A stretch of 64,000 bases of DNA from Pseudomonas sp. BCA17. Lineage in GTDB: Bacteria; Pseudomonadota; Gammaproteobacteria; Pseudomonadales; Pseudomonadaceae. Of the stretch, positions 55,420 through 64,000 are shown piece after piece; the stretch's first letter is position 1; each line of letters starts with the position of its first letter. Location: contig NZ_SGWI01000008.1 in NCBI RefSeq assembly GCF_004519405.1, forward strand, positions 248,001 to 312,000. Reading direction: 5' to 3'. Position numbers and translations under genes: made by a program. Under the pieces are notes generated by a model that worked only from the letters and a program-made list of their open reading frames with translations, did no database searches and had not been told where the DNA came from.

Positions 55420-56757
55420 ATGACTAAAAAATATTTTGGTACCGACGGCATTCGTGGCCGTGTCGGCGAATTCCCTATTACTCCTGACTTTATGCTGAAA
55501 CTGGGTTGGGCGGCAGGTATGGCGTTCCGCAGCATGGGCGCGTGCCGCATCCTGGTCGGTAAGGACACCCGCATTTCGGGTTATATGTTTGAGTCTGCAC
55601 TGGAAGCCGGTTTATCCGCCGCGGGTGCTGATGTGATGTTGCTGGGGCCTATGCCGACGCCGGCGATCGCTTACCTGACGCGTACGTTTCACGCTGAAGC
55701 CGGTATCGTGATTAGCGCCTCGCACAATCCTCATGATGACAATGGCATCAAGTTTTTCTCGGGGCAGGGTACCAAGCTGCCAGACGAGATCGAGTTGATG
55801 ATTGAGGAGCTTTTGGATGCACCAATGACTGTGGTCGAGTCCGGTAAGCTGGGTAAGGTATCGCGTATCAACGACGCTTCTGGTCGTTACATCGAGTTTT
55901 GCAAGAGCAGCGTACCTAGCAGTACCAATTTTGCTGGGCTGAAGATCGTTGTGGACTGTGCCCATGGGGCCACCTACAAAGTGGCGCCAAGCGTGTTCAA
56001 GGAGTTGGGGGCTAATGTGACGGTGCTGTCGGCCCAGCCCAACGGCTTGAACATCAATGAAAACTGTGGATCCACCCATATGGGTCAACTGCAGGCCGCA
56101 GTCCTGGCGGAGCATGCCGATCTGGGTATCGCTTTTGACGGTGATGGCGACCGGGTTCTGATGGTGGATCACACGGGTGCCGTGGTCGACGGTGATGACC
56201 TGTTGTTCATCATTGCCCGTGACCTGCACGAGCGTAACAAGCTGCAAGGTGGTGTCGTCGGCACGTTGATGAGTAACCTTGGCCTGGAACTGGCCTTGGC
56301 TGATCTGGGTATTCCCTTCGTGCGTGCCAATGTGGGTGATCGTTATGTCATCGCTGAGTTGCTGGAGCGCAACTGGCAGGTGGGTGGCGAGAATTCCGGG
56401 CATGTTGTCTGCTTCCAGCACACCACCACGGGTGACGCGATTATTGCTGCCTTGCAGGTTTTGTTGTCGCTGCGCCGTCGTGATGAGAGCCTGGCTCAAG
56501 CGCGCCAGGCGCTGCGCAAGTGTCCGCAGGTTCTGCTCAATGTGCGTTTTGCCGGTGGTGAAAATCCAATCGAACATCCAGCCGTCAAGGAGGCTTGCGA
56601 GCGCGTAACCCTGGCAATGTCGGGGCGTGGGCGTGTGCTGCTGCGTAAGTCCGGCACAGAGCCCCTGGTGCGCGTTATGGTCGAAGGTGATGATGAAATT
56701 CAGGTTCGCGGTCATGCCGAGGATCTGGCAAAACTGGTAACTGAAGTTTGCGGCTGA
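55420..56757 (+). CDS. glmM: Phosphoglucosamine mutase GlmM
   Basis: A 445-residue enzyme that converts glucosamine-6-phosphate to glucosamine-1-phosphate for peptidoglycan and LPS. The phospho-serine is S101 in VISASHNPHDDNG, the metal loop FDGDGDRV is near residue 240, the sugar loop VGGENSGH is near 325, and the phosphate-binding RKSGTEPLVRVM is near 410. GGAG lies before the ATG. Order ftsH-folP-glmM is widely kept. Confidence 0.98.
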   Translation: MTKKYFGTDGIRGRVGEFPITPDFMLKLGWAAGMAFRSMGACRILVGKDTRISGYMFESALEAGLSAAGADVMLLGPMPTPAIAYLTRTFHAEAGIVISASHNPHDDNGIKFFSGQGTKLPDEIELMIEELLDAPMTVVESGKLGKVSRINDASGRYIEFCKSSVPSSTNFAGLKIVVDCAHGATYKVAPSVFKELGANVTVLSAQPNGLNINENCGSTHMGQLQAAVLAEHADLGIAFDGDGDRVLMVDHTGAVVDGDDLLFIIARDLHERNKLQGGVVGTLMSNLGLELALADLGIPFVRANVGDRYVIAELLERNWQVGGENSGHVVCFQHTTTGDAIIAALQVLLSLRRRDESLAQARQALRKCPQVLLNVRFAGGENPIEHPAVKEACERVTLAMSGRGRVLLRKSGTEPLVRVMVEGDDEIQVRGHAEDLAKLVTEVCG

Positions 56758-56823
56758 ATTCGGCTTGCCAGTGAGGGTGTGGTTGGGTAACATCTGCGCC
56801 CACTTTGACCGACGGGGTACAGC

Positions 56824-57579
56824 ATGCGTCGCACTATGGTAGCTGGTAACTGGAAGATGCACGGTACCCGCGCCAGTGTCGCTGAGCTGATCAATGGCCT
56901 TCGTCATTTGGCCTTGCCTAGCGGTGTTGATGTTGCGGTTTTCCCGCCCTGCTTGCATATCAATCAAGTGATTGACGGCTTGAAGGGCAAGTCGATTCAG
57001 GTCGGCGCGCAGAACTCTGCGGTGGAGCCCATGCAAGGTGCTTTGACCGGAGAGATCTCGCCGAGTCAGCTGGTTGATGCAGGTTGTTCCTATGTGCTTG
57101 TCGGGCACTCCGAGCGCCGTCAGATGATGGGCGAGCGTGATGGAACACTCAATCGCAAGTTCGCAGCAGCACAGGCTTGTGGCTTGATTCCGGTGTTGTG
57201 CATAGGGGAGACCCTTGAGCAGCGTGAGTCGGGCAAGACTCTTGAAGTTGTCTCGCGTCAGCTGGGCAGCATCATAGAAGAGTTGGGTGTTGGTGCATTT
57301 GCAAGAGCGGTAATTGCTTATGAGCCGGTCTGGGCCATTGGCACCGGGCTGACTGCTACACCGCAACAAGCGCAGGATGTGCATGCAGCCATTCGCGCGC
57401 AGTTGGCGGCAGAGAATTCTGAAGTCGCACAAGGTGTGCGTCTTCTATACGGCGGCAGCGTGAAGGCGGCCAATGCGGTCGAACTGTTCGGCATGCCGGA
57501 TATCGATGGGGGGCTCATTGGTGGAGCTTCCCTGAATGCAGATGAGTTCGGTGCGATCTGTCGCGCCGCGGGAAACTGA
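56824..57579 (+). CDS. tpiA: Triose-phosphate isomerase TpiA
   Basis: A 251-residue TIM barrel interconverting dihydroxyacetone phosphate and glyceraldehyde-3-phosphate. Catalytic K11 (GNWKMHG), H95 (VGHSERR) and E167 (AYEPVWAIGTG) are all present. Lies between glmM and secG. Confidence 0.98.
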   Translation: MRRTMVAGNWKMHGTRASVAELINGLRHLALPSGVDVAVFPPCLHINQVIDGLKGKSIQVGAQNSAVEPMQGALTGEISPSQLVDAGCSYVLVGHSERRQMMGERDGTLNRKFAAAQACGLIPVLCIGETLEQRESGKTLEVVSRQLGSIIEELGVGAFARAVIAYEPVWAIGTGLTATPQQAQDVHAAIRAQLAAENSEVAQGVRLLYGGSVKAANAVELFGMPDIDGGLIGGASLNADEFGAICRAAGN

Positions 57580-57583
57580 AAAA

Positions 57584-57967
57584 ATGCTGGAAACAGTCGT
57601 AGTCGTTTTTCATCTGTTGGCTGCCCTGGGCGTAGTTGCCCTGGTTTTGTTGCAACAGGGTAAAGGTGCGGATGCTGGTGCGTCTTTCGGTGCAGGTGCT
57701 TCAAATACTGTATTCGGAAGCCAAGGTTCCTCTACCTTTCTTAGTAAGTTTACTGCTATACTTGCCGCAGGTTTCTTCATAACCAGCTTAGGGTTAGGTT
57801 ACTTTGCTAAAGAGAAAGCTCATGTGCTGACTCAAGTAGGTTTGCCAAACCCAGCGGTGTTGGAAGTACCAAAAGCAAAACCGGCTTCTGATGATGTACC
57901 GGTGCTTCAAGAGCAAAAGTCGGCTACTCCAGCGACTGACGTACCTCCAGCTCAAGAGCAGAAGTAA
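57584..57967 (+). CDS. secG: Preprotein translocase subunit SecG
   Basis: A 127-residue inner-membrane protein with two helices (VVVVFHLLAALGVVALVLLQ and FLSKFTAILAAGFFITSLGLGYF) joined by the conserved QGKGADAGASFGAGAS loop. The hydrophilic tail is proline-, alanine- and glutamine-rich with a near-repeat (VPVLQEQKS / VPPAQEQK). It aids the SecYEG channel. Starts 5 bases after tpiA. Confidence 0.95.
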   Translation: MLETVVVVFHLLAALGVVALVLLQQGKGADAGASFGAGASNTVFGSQGSSTFLSKFTAILAAGFFITSLGLGYFAKEKAHVLTQVGLPNPAVLEVPKAKPASDDVPVLQEQKSATPATDVPPAQEQK

Positions 57968-57989
57968 GAAGGGTTGTAAACGCTGTATT

Positions 57990-58075
57990 GCCGAGGTGGT
58001 GGAATTGGTAGACACGCAACCTTGAGGTGGTTGTGCCCATAGGGTGTAGGGGTTCGAGTCCCCTTCTCGGTACCA
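57990..58075 (+). tRNA. tRNA-Leu (anticodon GAG)
   Basis: An 86-nt class II tRNA. The acceptor GCCGAGG pairs with the CTCGGT end, followed by encoded ACCA. Anticodon stem CAACC/GGTTG with loop TTGAGGT gives GAG. A long variable arm and GGTTCGAGTCC T arm are present. A hairpin at 58087-58104 follows. Confidence 0.96.
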
Positions 58076-58086
58076 ATTATCAGGAG

Positions 58087-58109
58087 AGCCCGCTGTTGCG
58101 GGCTTTCTT
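58087..58109 (+). terminator. Terminator between the two tRNA genes
   Basis: AGCCCGC (58087-58093), TGTT, GCGGGCT (58098-58104), then TTCTT. Confidence 0.7.
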
Positions 58110-58171
58110 GTAGGTGGAAGGTTACATTGACCCTGTAAGGGATCGGTCGTATACTTCCGCCCCAGCTTTGT

Positions 58172-58248
<77 letters not shown>

Positions 58249-58258
58249 GTTTTAGCGG

Positions 58259-58280
58259 AGCCCCTTTTAAGGGGCTTTTT
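58259..58280 (+). terminator. tRNA-fMet terminator
   Basis: AGCCCCTT TT AAGGGGCT (58259-58276) followed by TTTT. Confidence 0.8.
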
Positions 58281-58297
58281 GTTAGCTGGACACTTTC

Positions 58298-58350
58298 AAC
58301 GCCGCTGTTCGACGGCGTTTCAAGGATGGGCGTTTCGCCCATTTTTTTAT
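58298..58350 (+). promoter_or_regulatory. Tandem hairpins in the rimP-nusA-infB leader
   Basis: AACGCCG (58298-58304) pairs with CGGCGTT (58313-58319); ATGGGCG (58326-58332) pairs with CGCCCAT (58336-58342) and is followed by a run of T, a full intrinsic terminator 40 bases before the rimP start. Since the tRNA already has a terminator, this one probably attenuates the operon, which makes the termination factor NusA. Confidence 0.55.
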
Positions 58351-58388
58351 TTTGCACAGCATGCACATACATGCACGAGGGGGTTCAG

Positions 58389-58847
58389 GTGTCGAGCAAG
58401 CTAGAAGAGTTGCAGGCCTTGTTGGCCCCGGTGGTCGTGGCCCTAGGCTATGAATGCTGGGGTATTGAGTTTTCGGCTCAAGGTCGCCACTCAATGTTGC
58501 GCGTTTATATCGATAAAGAGGGCGGCGTGCTGGTGGACGATTGTGCCATTGTCAGCCGTCAGATCAGCGGTGTGCTGGATGTTGAAGATCCGATCTCCGT
58601 TGAATACACCCTCGAAGTTTCCTCGCCAGGCATGGAACGCCCACTGTTCACTATTGATCAGTTTGCAAAATTTGCCGGTGAACAAGTGAAGATCAGGCTG
58701 CGATCTCCCTTTGAAGGGCGACGCAACTTTCAGGGCCTTCTGCGCGGTGTAGAAGAACAGGATGTCGTGGTGCAGGTAGAAGACCATGAGTTCCTGTTGC
58801 CGATCGATATGATCGACAAGGCCAACATTATTCCCAGTTTTGACTGA
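58389..58847 (+). CDS. rimP: Ribosome maturation factor RimP
   Basis: A 152-residue protein needed for 30S subunit maturation. The family core is LEELQALLAPVVVALGYECWGIEF, LRVYIDKEGGVLVDDCAIVSRQISGVLDVEDPI and YTLEVSSPGMERPL. The GTG at 58389 (MSSKLEEL) is the family start with GAGGGGG upstream; longer in-frame ATGs at 58371 and 58326 are unlikely. First gene of the nusA operon. Confidence 0.95.
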   Translation: MSSKLEELQALLAPVVVALGYECWGIEFSAQGRHSMLRVYIDKEGGVLVDDCAIVSRQISGVLDVEDPISVEYTLEVSSPGMERPLFTIDQFAKFAGEQVKIRLRSPFEGRRNFQGLLRGVEEQDVVVQVEDHEFLLPIDMIDKANIIPSFD

Positions 58848-58894
58848 GACGCGGATCCCGCGGATCCAATGGCTTGCGAAAGGCGAGGCGTACG

Positions 58895-60376
58895 ATGAGC
58901 AAAGAAGTACTGCTGGTTGTTGAGTCGGTATCCAATGAAAAGGGTGTACCGGCAAGCGTGATTTTTGAGGCGCTGGAGCTGGCCCTGGCCACTGCTACCA
59001 AAAAGCGTTTTGAAGACGAAGTTGATCTGCGTGTGGAAATCAACCGCCACACCGGTGCCTATGAGACTTTCCGTCGCTGGACGGTTGTCGAAGAAGCCGA
59101 TCTTGATGATCCGGCCATCGAAACCTGGCCGAGCAAGGTTGCCGAAACGCATCCTGGCGCCAAGGTCGGTGATGTCGTCGAAGAAAAGATCGAGTCGATC
59201 GAATTCGGCCGTATTGCTGCACAGACCGCCAAGCAGGTCATCGTGCAGAAGGTTCGCGAAGCTGAGCGCGCTCAAGTCGTTGACGCCTATCGCGAGCGCC
59301 TGGGTGAAATCATCTCGGGTACCGTGAAAAAAGTGACTCGCGACAATGTGATCGTTGACCTGGGTAACAACGCCGAAGCGTTGTTGGCCCGCGAAGACAT
59401 CATCTCTCGCGAAACCTTCCGTGTCGGCGTGCGTCTGCGTGCGTTGCTCAAGGAAATCCGCACCGAGAACCGCGGCCCTCAGTTGATCCTGTCGCGTACT
59501 GCGCCGGAAATGCTGATCGAGCTGTTCCGTATCGAAGTGCCGGAAATCGCCGAAGGCCTGATCGAAGTCATGGCTGCGTCCCGCGACCCGGGTTCGCGCG
59601 CCAAGATCGCGGTCCGCTCCAAGGACAAACGCATCGACCCGCAGGGCGCTTGCATTGGTATGCGCGGTTCGCGCGTCCAGGCAGTGTCGGGCGAATTGGG
59701 CGGTGAGCGTGTGGATATCGTCCTGTGGGACGACAACCCGGCGCAGTTCGTGATCAACGCCATGTCGCCGGCTGAAGTGGCGGCAATTATCGTTGACGAA
59801 GATGCCCATGCAATGGACATCGCCGTTGGCGCAGACAATCTGGCTCAGGCCATTGGTCGTGGTGGTCAGAACGTGCGTCTGGCCAGCCAACTGACCGGCT
59901 GGACCCTGAACGTGATGACCGAATCGGACATCCAGGCTAAGCAGCAAGCTGAAACCGGTGACATCCTGCGCAACTTCATCGACGAGCTGGAAGTCGACGA
60001 AGAACTGGCTCAGGTGCTGGTAGATGAAGGCTTCACCAGCCTGGAAGAGATTGCCTACGTACCGTTGGAAGAAATGCTCAACATCGACGGCTTTGACGAA
60101 GACATCGTCAACGAGCTTCGCGCTCGGGCCAAGGATCGTTTGTTGACTAAAGCCATCGCTACTGAGGAAAAGCTGGCAGACGCCCATCCGGCCGAAGACC
60201 TGCTCTCGCTTGAGGGTATGGACAAGGATTTGGCGATGGAACTGGCGGTGCGCGGCGTAATTACCCGCGAAGACCTGGCCGAGCAGTCTATTGACGATCT
60301 GCTCGACATCGACGGCATTGACGATGATCGTGCCGGCAAGTTGATCATGGCCGCCCGAGCCCATTGGTTCGAGTAA
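58895..60376 (+). CDS. nusA: Transcription termination/antitermination factor NusA
   Basis: A 493-residue protein. N-terminal RNA-polymerase-binding domain (about 1-125), S1 domain (about 135-200: GEIISGTVKKVTRDNVIVDLG), two KH domains (about 230-345, with ACIGMRGSRVQAVSGEL and AIGRGGQNVRLASQL), and two C-terminal acidic repeats (HhH-like, LVDEGFTSLEEIAYVP and AVRGVITREDLAEQS) found in gamma-proteobacteria. The ATG at 58895 (MSKEVLLVVE) is the family start. Confidence 0.98.
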   Translation: MSKEVLLVVESVSNEKGVPASVIFEALELALATATKKRFEDEVDLRVEINRHTGAYETFRRWTVVEEADLDDPAIETWPSKVAETHPGAKVGDVVEEKIESIEFGRIAAQTAKQVIVQKVREAERAQVVDAYRERLGEIISGTVKKVTRDNVIVDLGNNAEALLAREDIISRETFRVGVRLRALLKEIRTENRGPQLILSRTAPEMLIELFRIEVPEIAEGLIEVMAASRDPGSRAKIAVRSKDKRIDPQGACIGMRGSRVQAVSGELGGERVDIVLWDDNPAQFVINAMSPAEVAAIIVDEDAHAMDIAVGADNLAQAIGRGGQNVRLASQLTGWTLNVMTESDIQAKQQAETGDILRNFIDELEVDEELAQVLVDEGFTSLEEIAYVPLEEMLNIDGFDEDIVNELRARAKDRLLTKAIATEEKLADAHPAEDLLSLEGMDKDLAMELAVRGVITREDLAEQSIDDLLDIDGIDDDRAGKLIMAARAHWFE

Positions 60377-60403
60377 TTAGGCGCGGCCTGAGGAGAGAAG
60401 TGC

Positions 60404-62926
60404 ATGACGCAAGTCACGGTGAAACAACTGGCCGATGAGGTCAAAACACCGGTAGAGCGCCTGTTGCAGCAGATGCGTGAGGCAGGTCTGCCGCACACCG
60501 CCGCCGATGAAGGTGTGAGCGATAGTGAGAAGCAGTCTTTGCTGACTCACTTGAAGAGCAGCCACAAGGCGAAAGTGGAAGAACCGCGCAAGATTACATT
60601 GCAGCGCAAAACCACCAGCACCCTGCGTGTTGCTGGTAGCAAGAGCATCAGCGTTGAGGTACGCAAGAAGAAAGTCTTCGTACAGCGCAGCCCGGAAGAA
60701 ATCGAAGCCGAGCGTAAACGCGAGCTGGAAGAACGTCGTGCAGTAGAAAATGCTGCTCGTCAGAAGGCTGAAGAAGAAGCCAAGCGCCGCGCCGAAGAAG
60801 AAGCGCGTCGCCAGCCTGCCGCTGCGCAACCTGCTGCCGCTGATGCAGTTGCCGCACCTAGCGCGCCTGTTGAAGCTGTGCGTGAGACCGCTCCGGTTGC
60901 CGCAGCTCCAGCGCCTGCAGCAGAGCGCAAGCGTGAAGAACCTCGTCGTCCGGACAAACCACGTGCTGACGATAACAATCGTCGCGGTGGTGGTGGCGAT
61001 GGTGAGCGTAAAAACGCTCCACATCGTGCCTCGGTCAAAGAGAAAGCGCCTGCTCCACGCGTTGCCCCGCGTACTACTGACGAAGAAAGCGATGGCTTCC
61101 GTCGTGGTGGCCGCGGCAAGGCCAAGCTGAAAAAACGCAACGCCCACGGTTTCCAGAGCCCAACCGGCCCTGTCGTGCGTGAAGTGAAGATCGGCGAGAC
61201 CATCACTGTGGGCGATCTCGCCCAGCAGATGTCGGTCAAGGCAGCTGAAATCATCAAGTTCATGTTCAAGCTGGGTACTCCGGCCACCATCAACCAGGTA
61301 CTGGATCAGGAAACTGCCCAGCTGGTTGCTGAAGAGCTGGGCCATAAAGTGACCCTGGTCAGCGACACCGCCCTGGAAGATTCCCTGGCCGAGTCCCTGA
61401 AGTTTGAAGGTGAGGCGGTTTCCCGTGCACCGGTTGTGACCGTAATGGGCCACGTTGACCACGGTAAAACCTCCCTGCTCGACTACATCCGTCGTGCCAA
61501 GGTGGCTGCTGGCGAAGCCGGCGGTATTACCCAGCACATCGGCGCGTACCACGTTGAAACCGACCGTGGCATGGTGACGTTCCTCGACACCCCTGGTCAC
61601 GCTGCGTTTACCGCAATGCGTGCCCGTGGTGCCAAGGCGACCGACATCGTGATCCTGGTGGTTGCTGCGGACGACGGCGTGATGCCACAAACCATCGAGG
61701 CTGTTCAGCACGCTCAGGCGGCTGGCGTACCACTGGTGGTTGCCGTGAACAAAATCGACAAGCCGGGCGCTGATCTCGATCGCATCCGTAGCGAACTGTC
61801 GGTGCATGGCGTGACTTCGGAAGAGTGGGGTGGTGACACTCCATTCGTACCGGTCTCCGCGAAGATGGGTACCGGCGTTGACGAACTGCTCGAAGCTGTT
61901 CTGTTGCAAGCCGAGGTTCTGGAACTGACCGCTACGCCATCGGCCCCAGGCCGTGGTGTTGTAGTTGAATCGCGTCTCGACAAGGGCCGTGGCCCGGTTG
62001 CGACCGTTCTGGTTCAAGACGGTACCCTGCGCCAAGGCGACATGGTACTGGTCGGTTCGAACTACGGCCGTGTACGTGCCATGCTCGACGAGAACGGCAA
62101 GCCAATCAAGGAAGCTGGCCCGGCTATCCCGGTCGAGATCCTTGGTTTGGACGGTACTCCGGACGCTGGTGACGAGATGAGCGTGGTTGCCGACGAGAAG
62201 AAAGCCCGTGAAGTGGCTCTGTTCCGTCAAGGCAAGTTCCGCGAAGTCAAACTGGCCCGTGCTCACGCTGGCAAGCTGGAAAACATCTTCGAGAACATGG
62301 GCCAGGAAGAGAAGAAGACGCTTAACATCGTCCTCAAGTCTGACGTACGTGGTTCCCTCGAAGCGTTGAACGGCGCCTTGAACGGTCTGGGTAACGACGA
62401 AGTGCAAGTGCGTGTTGTCGGTGGCGGTGTCGGTGGTATCACTGAATCCGACGCCAACCTGGCACTGGCTTCCAACGCTGTATTGTTCGGCTTCAACGTG
62501 CGTGCCGATGCCGGCGCTCGCAAGATCGTCGAGCAGGAAGGCCTGGACATGCGTTACTACAACGTCATCTACGACATCATCGAAGACGTCAAGAAAGCCC
62601 TCACCGGCATGCTTGGCAGTGACGTCCGGGAGAACATCCTGGGTATCGCCGAAGTGCGTGACGTGTTCCGCTCGCCTAAATTCGGTGCGGTCGCTGGCTG
62701 CATGGTTATCGAAGGCACCGTGTACCGTAACCGTCCAATCCGTGTACTGCGTGAAGACATCGTTATCTTCGAAGGCGAGCTGGAATCCCTGCGCCGCTTC
62801 AAGGATGACGCTTCCGAAGTACGTGCCGGCATGGAGTGCGGTATCGGCGTCAAGAGCTACAACGACGTCAAGGTTGGCGACAAGATCGAAGTCTTCGAGA
62901 AAGTTCAGGTTGCTCGCAGCCTCTAA
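60404..62926 (+). CDS. infB: Translation initiation factor IF-2
   Basis: An 840-residue GTPase that positions fMet-tRNA on the ribosome. The N-terminal IF2_N domain is at 1-50, then a long charged, Ala/Arg/Glu-rich linker (about 90-235), then a second IF2_N-like domain. The G domain starts near residue 345 with GHVDHGKTS, DTPGHAAF and NKIDKPGAD, followed by the beta barrels and the fMet-binding C2 domain. Ends about 70 bases before a terminator-like hairpin. Confidence 0.98.
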   Translation: MTQVTVKQLADEVKTPVERLLQQMREAGLPHTAADEGVSDSEKQSLLTHLKSSHKAKVEEPRKITLQRKTTSTLRVAGSKSISVEVRKKKVFVQRSPEEIEAERKRELEERRAVENAARQKAEEEAKRRAEEEARRQPAAAQPAAADAVAAPSAPVEAVRETAPVAAAPAPAAERKREEPRRPDKPRADDNNRRGGGGDGERKNAPHRASVKEKAPAPRVAPRTTDEESDGFRRGGRGKAKLKKRNAHGFQSPTGPVVREVKIGETITVGDLAQQMSVKAAEIIKFMFKLGTPATINQVLDQETAQLVAEELGHKVTLVSDTALEDSLAESLKFEGEAVSRAPVVTVMGHVDHGKTSLLDYIRRAKVAAGEAGGITQHIGAYHVETDRGMVTFLDTPGHAAFTAMRARGAKATDIVILVVAADDGVMPQTIEAVQHAQAAGVPLVVAVNKIDKPGADLDRIRSELSVHGVTSEEWGGDTPFVPVSAKMGTGVDELLEAVLLQAEVLELTATPSAPGRGVVVESRLDKGRGPVATVLVQDGTLRQGDMVLVGSNYGRVRAMLDENGKPIKEAGPAIPVEILGLDGTPDAGDEMSVVADEKKAREVALFRQGKFREVKLARAHAGKLENIFENMGQEEKKTLNIVLKSDVRGSLEALNGALNGLGNDEVQVRVVGGGVGGITESDANLALASNAVLFGFNVRADAGARKIVEQEGLDMRYYNVIYDIIEDVKKALTGMLGSDVRENILGIAEVRDVFRSPKFGAVAGCMVIEGTVYRNRPIRVLREDIVIFEGELESLRRFKDDASEVRAGMECGIGVKSYNDVKVGDKIEVFEKVQVARSL

Positions 62927-62997
62927 CTCGCGCACTTCAGGAGCCACGCGGCGTGTGAGCATGCAGATGCCCCTAGCCGCGTACGGACTCTAAACGC

Positions 62998-63031
62998 AAC
63001 GCCCGGTCTGGCTTTTGTCAGGCCGGGCGTT
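62998..63031 (+). terminator. Hairpin between infB and rbfA
   Basis: AACGCCCGG and CCGGGCGTT with inner CTG/CAG and an 8-base loop. There is no T run beyond the stem's own TT, so partial termination or message processing is more probable than full stop. Confidence 0.6.
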
Positions 63032-63085
63032 TGCCGCTTTCAGACCCCACGGGTTTCACCGTGTGGCAGTAACAGGTAACAAGAC

Positions 63086-63481
63086 ATGGCAAAAGAATAC
63101 AGCCGTACCCAGCGTATCGGCGATCAGATGCAGCGCGAGCTGGCCCAACTGATCCGTCGCGAAGTCAAAGACCCTCGCGTTGGCCTGGTGACCATCACCG
63201 CCGTTGAAGTGAGCCGTGACGTGGGGCACGCCAAGATCTTCATCACCGTGATGGGCCAGGACAGTAGCGAAGAAATCGCGCAAAGCATCAAGGTGCTCAA
63301 CTCGGCCGCAGGTTTCCTGCGCATGCAGTTGGCCCGCGAAATGAAGCTGCGCAGCGTTCCCCAGTTGCACTTCCACTACGACGAAAGCGTCGTGCGTGGT
63401 GCGCACCTGTCGGCCTTGATCGAGCGCGCCGTGGCTGAAGACAGCCAACACACGTCCACACCTGAAGACGCCAAGGAGTAA
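63086..63481 (+). CDS. rbfA: 30S ribosome-binding factor RbfA
   Basis: A 131-residue KH-type protein of 30S assembly and cold adaptation. Family motifs are RTQRIGDQMQRELAQLIRREVKDPRVGLVTITAVEVSRDVGHAKIF and the later LHFHYDESVVRGAHLSALI. Four bases between its stop and truB. Confidence 0.97.
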   Translation: MAKEYSRTQRIGDQMQRELAQLIRREVKDPRVGLVTITAVEVSRDVGHAKIFITVMGQDSSEEIAQSIKVLNSAAGFLRMQLAREMKLRSVPQLHFHYDESVVRGAHLSALIERAVAEDSQHTSTPEDAKE

Positions 63482-63484
63482 TCG

Positions 63485-64000
63485 GTGGCTCAGGTCAAAC
63501 GTATCCGTCGTAATGTCAGCGGCATCATTCTGCTCGACAAACCCATTGGCTTTACCTCCAATGCCGCGTTGCAGAAAGTCCGCTGGCTGCTCAATGCCGA
63601 GAAGGCCGGGCACACCGGCAGCCTCGATCCCCTGGCCACCGGCGTGCTGCCGTTGTGCTTCGGCGAGGCCACCAAGTTCTCGCAATACTTGCTCGATTCC
63701 GACAAGGGTTACGAAACCCTGATGCAGTTGGGCAAAACCACCACCACGGCCGATGCCGAAGGTGACGTCTTGCAGGTTCGCGATGTGACCGTTGGTCGTG
63801 CTGATATCGAGGCTGCTTTACCCGCTTTTCGTGGGGAAATCAGTCAGATACCGCCGATGTACTCGGCACTCAAGCGTGATGGGCAACCTCTTTACAAGCT
63901 GGCACGTGCGGGCGAAGTAGTGGAGCGTGAACCGCGTTCTGTTACTATTGCGCGCTTGGAATTGCTCGCCTGCGAAGGCGACACCGCTCGTTTGGCGGTG
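63485..64000 (+). CDS. truB: tRNA pseudouridine-55 synthase TruB (cut by window end)
   Basis: The first 172 codons of TruB, starting at GTG 63485 with AAGGAG upstream. It reads MAQVKRIRRNVSGIILLDKP, then GFTSN, and contains the catalytic motif AGHTGSLDPLATGVLPLC with the active aspartate, plus IPPMYSALKRDGQPLYKLARAG. It makes the universal pseudouridine 55 in tRNA T loops. The C-terminus lies beyond the window. Confidence 0.96.
   Translation, partial: MAQVKRIRRNVSGIILLDKPIGFTSNAALQKVRWLLNAEKAGHTGSLDPLATGVLPLCFGEATKFSQYLLDSDKGYETLMQLGKTTTTADAEGDVLQVRDVTVGRADIEAALPAFRGEISQIPPMYSALKRDGQPLYKLARAGEVVEREPRSVTIARLELLACEGDTARLAV

Overview
The window comes from a Pseudomonas of the fluorescens group. 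Three things support this: the core gene order smpB, rnfH, bamE, fur, recN, grpE-dnaK-dnaJ, dapB, carAB-greA, rlmE, ftsH, folP, glmM, tpiA, secG, two tRNAs, rimP-nusA-infB-rbfA-truB; a tmRNA whose tag reads ANDDQYGAALAA; and REP-like hairpins of the GGGAGC/GCTCCC type. Its ACC deaminase closely matches those I know from plant-growth-promoting pseudomonads. All calls are from reading the sequence; no database search was run.

Region 1 (1-12.6 kb) is accessory metabolism. It starts with the first 29 codons of a LysR regulator, then acdR (Lrp type), divergent from acdS (ACC deaminase). Two unrecognised small genes follow. A tight minus-strand operon then encodes a dipeptide/oligopeptide ABC importer (binding protein, two permeases, two ATPases) and two M20 peptidases; the last four genes overlap by ATGA. 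This suggests that a peptide or acyl-amino-acid substrate is imported and hydrolysed. A LysR regulator faces the operon.

Region 2 (about 12.68-29.84 kb) is a genomic island inserted at the 3' end of the tmRNA gene ssrA. A near-identical 40-bp direct repeat carrying the tmRNA terminator lies at each end, and a P4-type integrase sits next to the intact ssrA. The island holds a type I restriction-modification operon (hsdM, hsdS, a decayed ATPase gene, hsdR, a YgjP/DUF45 metallopeptidase), then a few unrecognised genes. Next comes a 1-kb non-coding stretch rich in palindromes and GTCGCC repeats. It precedes an overlapping four-gene cassette: a DUF3987 (YfjI-like) protein, a 117-aa protein, a second tyrosine recombinase and an 89-aa protein. 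This cassette is the best candidate here for an undescribed system.

Region 3 (29.85-64 kb) is core chromosome: tmRNA; a small secreted protein; a lactate locus (dld, lldP, lldR) without lldD between the two structural genes; smpB; ratA/rnfH; bamE; fur; recN; the heat-shock operon with a good sigma-32 promoter; dapB; carA (TTG start, attenuator-like leader), carB and greA; yhbY; rlmE; ftsH; folP; glmM; tpiA; secG; tRNA-Leu(GAG); initiator tRNA-fMet; and rimP-nusA-infB-rbfA-truB, with truB cut by the window end. Long antisense ORFs across carB, dnaK, infB, glmM and nusA are codon-bias shadows and are not annotated.
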